64,000 bases of DNA. Origin: Nocardioides conyzicola. Lineage in GTDB: Bacteria > Actinomycetota > Actinomycetes > Propionibacteriales > Nocardioidaceae. The DNA is taken from NCBI RefSeq assembly GCF_039543825.1, contig NZ_BAABKM010000002.1, positions 2,140,133 to 2,204,132 of the forward strand, read 5' to 3'. Under the pieces are notes generated by a model that saw nothing but the letters and a program-made list of their open reading frames with translations, ran no database searches and was not told the origin of the DNA. A program made the translations under genes and the position numbers. Positions 62,085 through 64,000 of the stretch are shown piece by piece. Each line of letters opens with the position of its first letter. The stretch's first letter is position 1.

Positions 62085-63431
62085 GTGCTACCCACCACAG
62101 CAGTCATCGGAGCGGGCATCAGCGGGCTCACGGCCAGCAAGATGCTCGGGGACTACGGGGTGCCGTACACGACCTTCGAGGCCTCCGACCGGGTCGGCGG
62201 CAACTGGGCGTTCGGCAACCCCAACGGGCACAGCAGCGCCTACCGCTCTCTGCACATCGACACGTCGAAGCACCAGCTGTCCTTCCGGGACTTCCCGATG
62301 CCGGACGACTACCCCGACTTCCCGCACCACACCCTGATCAAGGAGTACCTCGACTCGTACGCCGACGCGTTCGGCCTGCGCGAGCGCATCGAGTTCCAGA
62401 ACGGCGTGGTGCACGCCGAGCGCCTCCCCGGCGGTGGCTGGGAGATCCTCGACCAGGCGGGGCAGACCCGGCGCTTCGACCTGCTCGTCGTCGGCAACGG
62501 CCACCACTGGGACCCGCGGATGGCCGACTTCCCCGGCGAGTTCACCGGCCAGTCGATCCACTCCCACCACTACATCGACCCGTGGACGCCGCTCGACCTG
62601 ATGGACAAGCGGATCCTGGTCGTCGGCCTGGGCAACAGCGCCGCCGACGTCACCGTCGAGCTGTCCCAGCGGTCGCTGCGCAACGAGGTCACGCTGTCGA
62701 CCCGCAGCAGCGCCTGGATCGTGCCCAAGCTGGTCGGCGGCAAGGCCGCCGACATGAACTACCGGACCATCCCGCAGATCCCGCTGTCCTGGCAGCGGAA
62801 GGCGGCCCAGTGGGGCCAGCGCTTCACCTACTCCGACCCGACGCTCTACGGCCTGCCGGCGCCCAACCACAAGTTCTTCGAGGCGCACCCGACCCAGTCG
62901 GGCGAGCTGCCGCTGCGGCTGAAGTCGGGTGACGTCACCCCGAAGGGCAACGTGGCCCGCCTCGACGGCGAGACCGTGCACTTCGAGGACGGCACGTCGG
63001 CGGACTTCGACGTGATCATCTACGCCACCGGCTACAACCTGACCTTCCCCTTCTTCGACCCCGCGTTCCTGCACGCGCCCGACAACCGGATCGACCTCTA
63101 CAAGCGGATCATCAAGCCGGGCGTCGACGACCTGCTCTTCGCCGGGTTCGCCCAGTCGACGCCGACGCTCTTCCCGTTCGTCGAGAGCCAGGCTCGGCTG
63201 ATCGCGGCGTACGCCGTGGGGGAGTACGTGCCCCCGTCGGTCGAGGAGATGCAGGCGGTGATCAAGGCCGACGACGAGCTCTACATGGGCCACATGCTCG
63301 ACCGACCGCGGCACACCCACCAGCTCGACTACTTCGTCTACGAGCACCAGATGCGCACCAAGGAGCTCCCGAGCGGCCGCGCCCGCGCGCAGGCACAGGG
63401 CGCGCCGGTGCTGGCGGGTCGGGCCTCGTGA
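62085..63431 (+). CDS. Flavin-containing monooxygenase (EthA/BVMO-like)
   Basis: A 448-residue FAD/NADPH monooxygenase. FAD motif VIGAGISGLTASKML near 6 (GxGxxG), NADPH motif ILVVGLGNSAADVTVEL near 181 (GxGxSA variant), and YATGYNLTFPFFDP near 323 (the ATGY block of FMOs). FMO/BVMO-type linker FSGxxxHxxxW is present as FTGQSIHSHHYIDPW near 154-168. It oxidises ketones, amines or sulfides. Starts at GTG, and the stop overlaps the TetR start. With an EthR-like partner it resembles the ethA-ethR pair, but in one operon. Confidence 0.9.
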   Translation: MLPTTAVIGAGISGLTASKMLGDYGVPYTTFEASDRVGGNWAFGNPNGHSSAYRSLHIDTSKHQLSFRDFPMPDDYPDFPHHTLIKEYLDSYADAFGLRERIEFQNGVVHAERLPGGGWEILDQAGQTRRFDLLVVGNGHHWDPRMADFPGEFTGQSIHSHHYIDPWTPLDLMDKRILVVGLGNSAADVTVELSQRSLRNEVTLSTRSSAWIVPKLVGGKAADMNYRTIPQIPLSWQRKAAQWGQRFTYSDPTLYGLPAPNHKFFEAHPTQSGELPLRLKSGDVTPKGNVARLDGETVHFEDGTSADFDVIIYATGYNLTFPFFDPAFLHAPDNRIDLYKRIIKPGVDDLLFAGFAQSTPTLFPFVESQARLIAAYAVGEYVPPSVEEMQAVIKADDELYMGHMLDRPRHTHQLDYFVYEHQMRTKELPSGRARAQAQGAPVLAGRAS

Positions 63432-64000
63432 ACCGGGCCGCGACCAAGGGCGACGGCCGCCGCGCCGCGCTCCTCGAGGCGCTCGACCACCACCTCCGCG
63501 ACGCCGGGCCGGGCGCGAGCCTCGACGCCATCAACGTCGCCGACCTCTCGCGCCGCGCGGGCGTCACGCGCTCGGCCTTCTACTTCTACTTCGACAACAA
63601 GGCGGCGGCCGTCGCCGCCCTGATGGAGGAGATGTACGACGACGCCTGGGACGCCGCCGAGCTGGACGGCGACGACGACGAGGGCATGCAGCTCCGGGTG
63701 ACGAGCGCGATCCGCGCGATCTTCCGGGGCTGGTCGCACCGCACCCACATCTACCGCGCGATGCTCGAGGCCCGCGCCGGCAACCCCGCCGTACGCGAGC
63801 AGTGGGACTCCTTCCAGGAGTCCTTCGTCGTCGTGCTCGCGGCCGTGATCGAGGGCGAGCGGACCGCCGGCGTCGCGCCCGCGGGTGCCGACCCGACCGC
63901 GATCGCCACCGCGCTGCTCGACCTCAACGACCGGACCCTCGAGCGGCTGGTCCATGCGCCGGCCGACTTCGACTGGGACCGGCACGTCGAGGCGGTCGTC
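63428..64000 (+). CDS. TetR-family regulator, EthR-like (3' end outside window)
   Basis: The first 191 residues of a TetR regulator. HTH: NVADLSRRAGVTRSAFYFYFDNKAAAVAALM near 37-67, the TetR signature. The ligand domain contains ALLDLNDRTLERLVH near 158, resembling EthR's LNxMNERTL region. It starts at GTG overlapping the monooxygenase stop. A matching inverted repeat lies at 62047-62064. The last few residues are missing. Confidence 0.88.
   Translation, partial: MNRAATKGDGRRAALLEALDHHLRDAGPGASLDAINVADLSRRAGVTRSAFYFYFDNKAAAVAALMEEMYDDAWDAAELDGDDDEGMQLRVTSAIRAIFRGWSHRTHIYRAMLEARAGNPAVREQWDSFQESFVVVLAAVIEGERTAGVAPAGADPTAIATALLDLNDRTLERLVHAPADFDWDRHVEAVV

Noticed and set aside
1..64000. CRISPR arrays, tRNA or rRNA genes, prophage or insertion sequences
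   Set aside because: Read by eye on both strands, no regularly spaced repeats, cloverleaf genes, transposase or phage proteins were found; a covariance-model scan would be needed to exclude small RNAs.

Overview
The window looks like chromosome of a high-GC actinobacterium, most likely Nocardioides or a close relative in the Propionibacteriales. The evidence is a GC-rich third codon position throughout, frequent GTG starts, many ATGA/GTGA stop-start overlaps, an IdeR/DtxR-type iron box, an EtfD-like menaquinone-linked reductase, and a Streptomyces-type histidine ammonia-lyase with a Cys-Ser-Gly triad. I see no rRNA, tRNA, CRISPR array, insertion sequence or phage gene. Coding density is very high. 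No gap between genes exceeds 300 bases; the largest are 197 bases before hutH and 192 bases before the sodium:solute symporter. The first gene (histidine kinase) and the last (TetR regulator) are cut by the window ends.

Layout. 0-7.4 kb: a CHASE3-HAMP histidine kinase, dCTP deaminase, an iron-regulated siderophore-interacting protein, a ribbon-helix-helix/DUF4097 operon facing a phased operator array, a sodium:solute symporter with a small membrane partner, and a PASTA protein. 7.4-18.2 kb: EtfD-like Fe-S oxidoreductase with a long repetitive tail, a large secreted metal-hydrolase-like protein, an IclR/EamA pair, MFS and envelope proteins. 18.4-24.1 kb: hutH and hutU, with a PadR operon and secreted proteins between them. 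24.9-36.0 kb: a compact catabolic island holding three regulated units and a betaine-type ABC importer. 36.1-48.5 kb: M48 peptidase, amino-acid permease/UspA operon, D-aminoacyl-tRNA deacylase with two CitE-like lyases, a 3-hydroxyacyl-CoA dehydrogenase, MFS plus M20 peptidase, and nitroreductase. 48.5-52.2 kb: the rest of histidine catabolism (an AllC-like amidase, hutF, hutI). 52.2-64 kb: a large LuxR ATPase regulator, an Asp-rich repeat peptide coupled to a JmjC-type oxygenase and a sucrase/ferredoxin-like protein, FAD oxidase, Na+/H+ antiporter, and an SDR/flavin-monooxygenase/TetR unit resembling ethA-ethR.

How genes work together. HutH, HutU, HutI, HutF and the AllC-like amidase form a complete route from histidine to glutamate with no HutG. 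A shared 16-bp near-palindrome precedes hutH, hutU and the M20 peptidase gene.

The most unusual part is the 25-36 kb island. It carries two more proteins of the histidine ammonia-lyase fold, and both have lost the Ala-Ser-Gly triad that makes the MIO cofactor. They sit with a cysteine-dioxygenase-like cupin, an amidohydrolase, an ornithine-cyclodeaminase-family protein, RpiR and LacI regulators and an OpuC/EgtU-like quaternary-ammonium importer. My inference is a catabolic system for a sulfur- or imidazole-containing amino-acid betaine such as ergothioneine or hercynine. In such a substrate trimethylamine is already a good leaving group, so MIO would not be needed.

A second candidate system is the Asp-Gly-Thr/Ser repeat peptide at 56.2 kb, whose stop codon directly abuts the start of a JmjC/cupin oxygenase. 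A palindromic repeat element also appears twice, once between genes and once in frame inside hutF.
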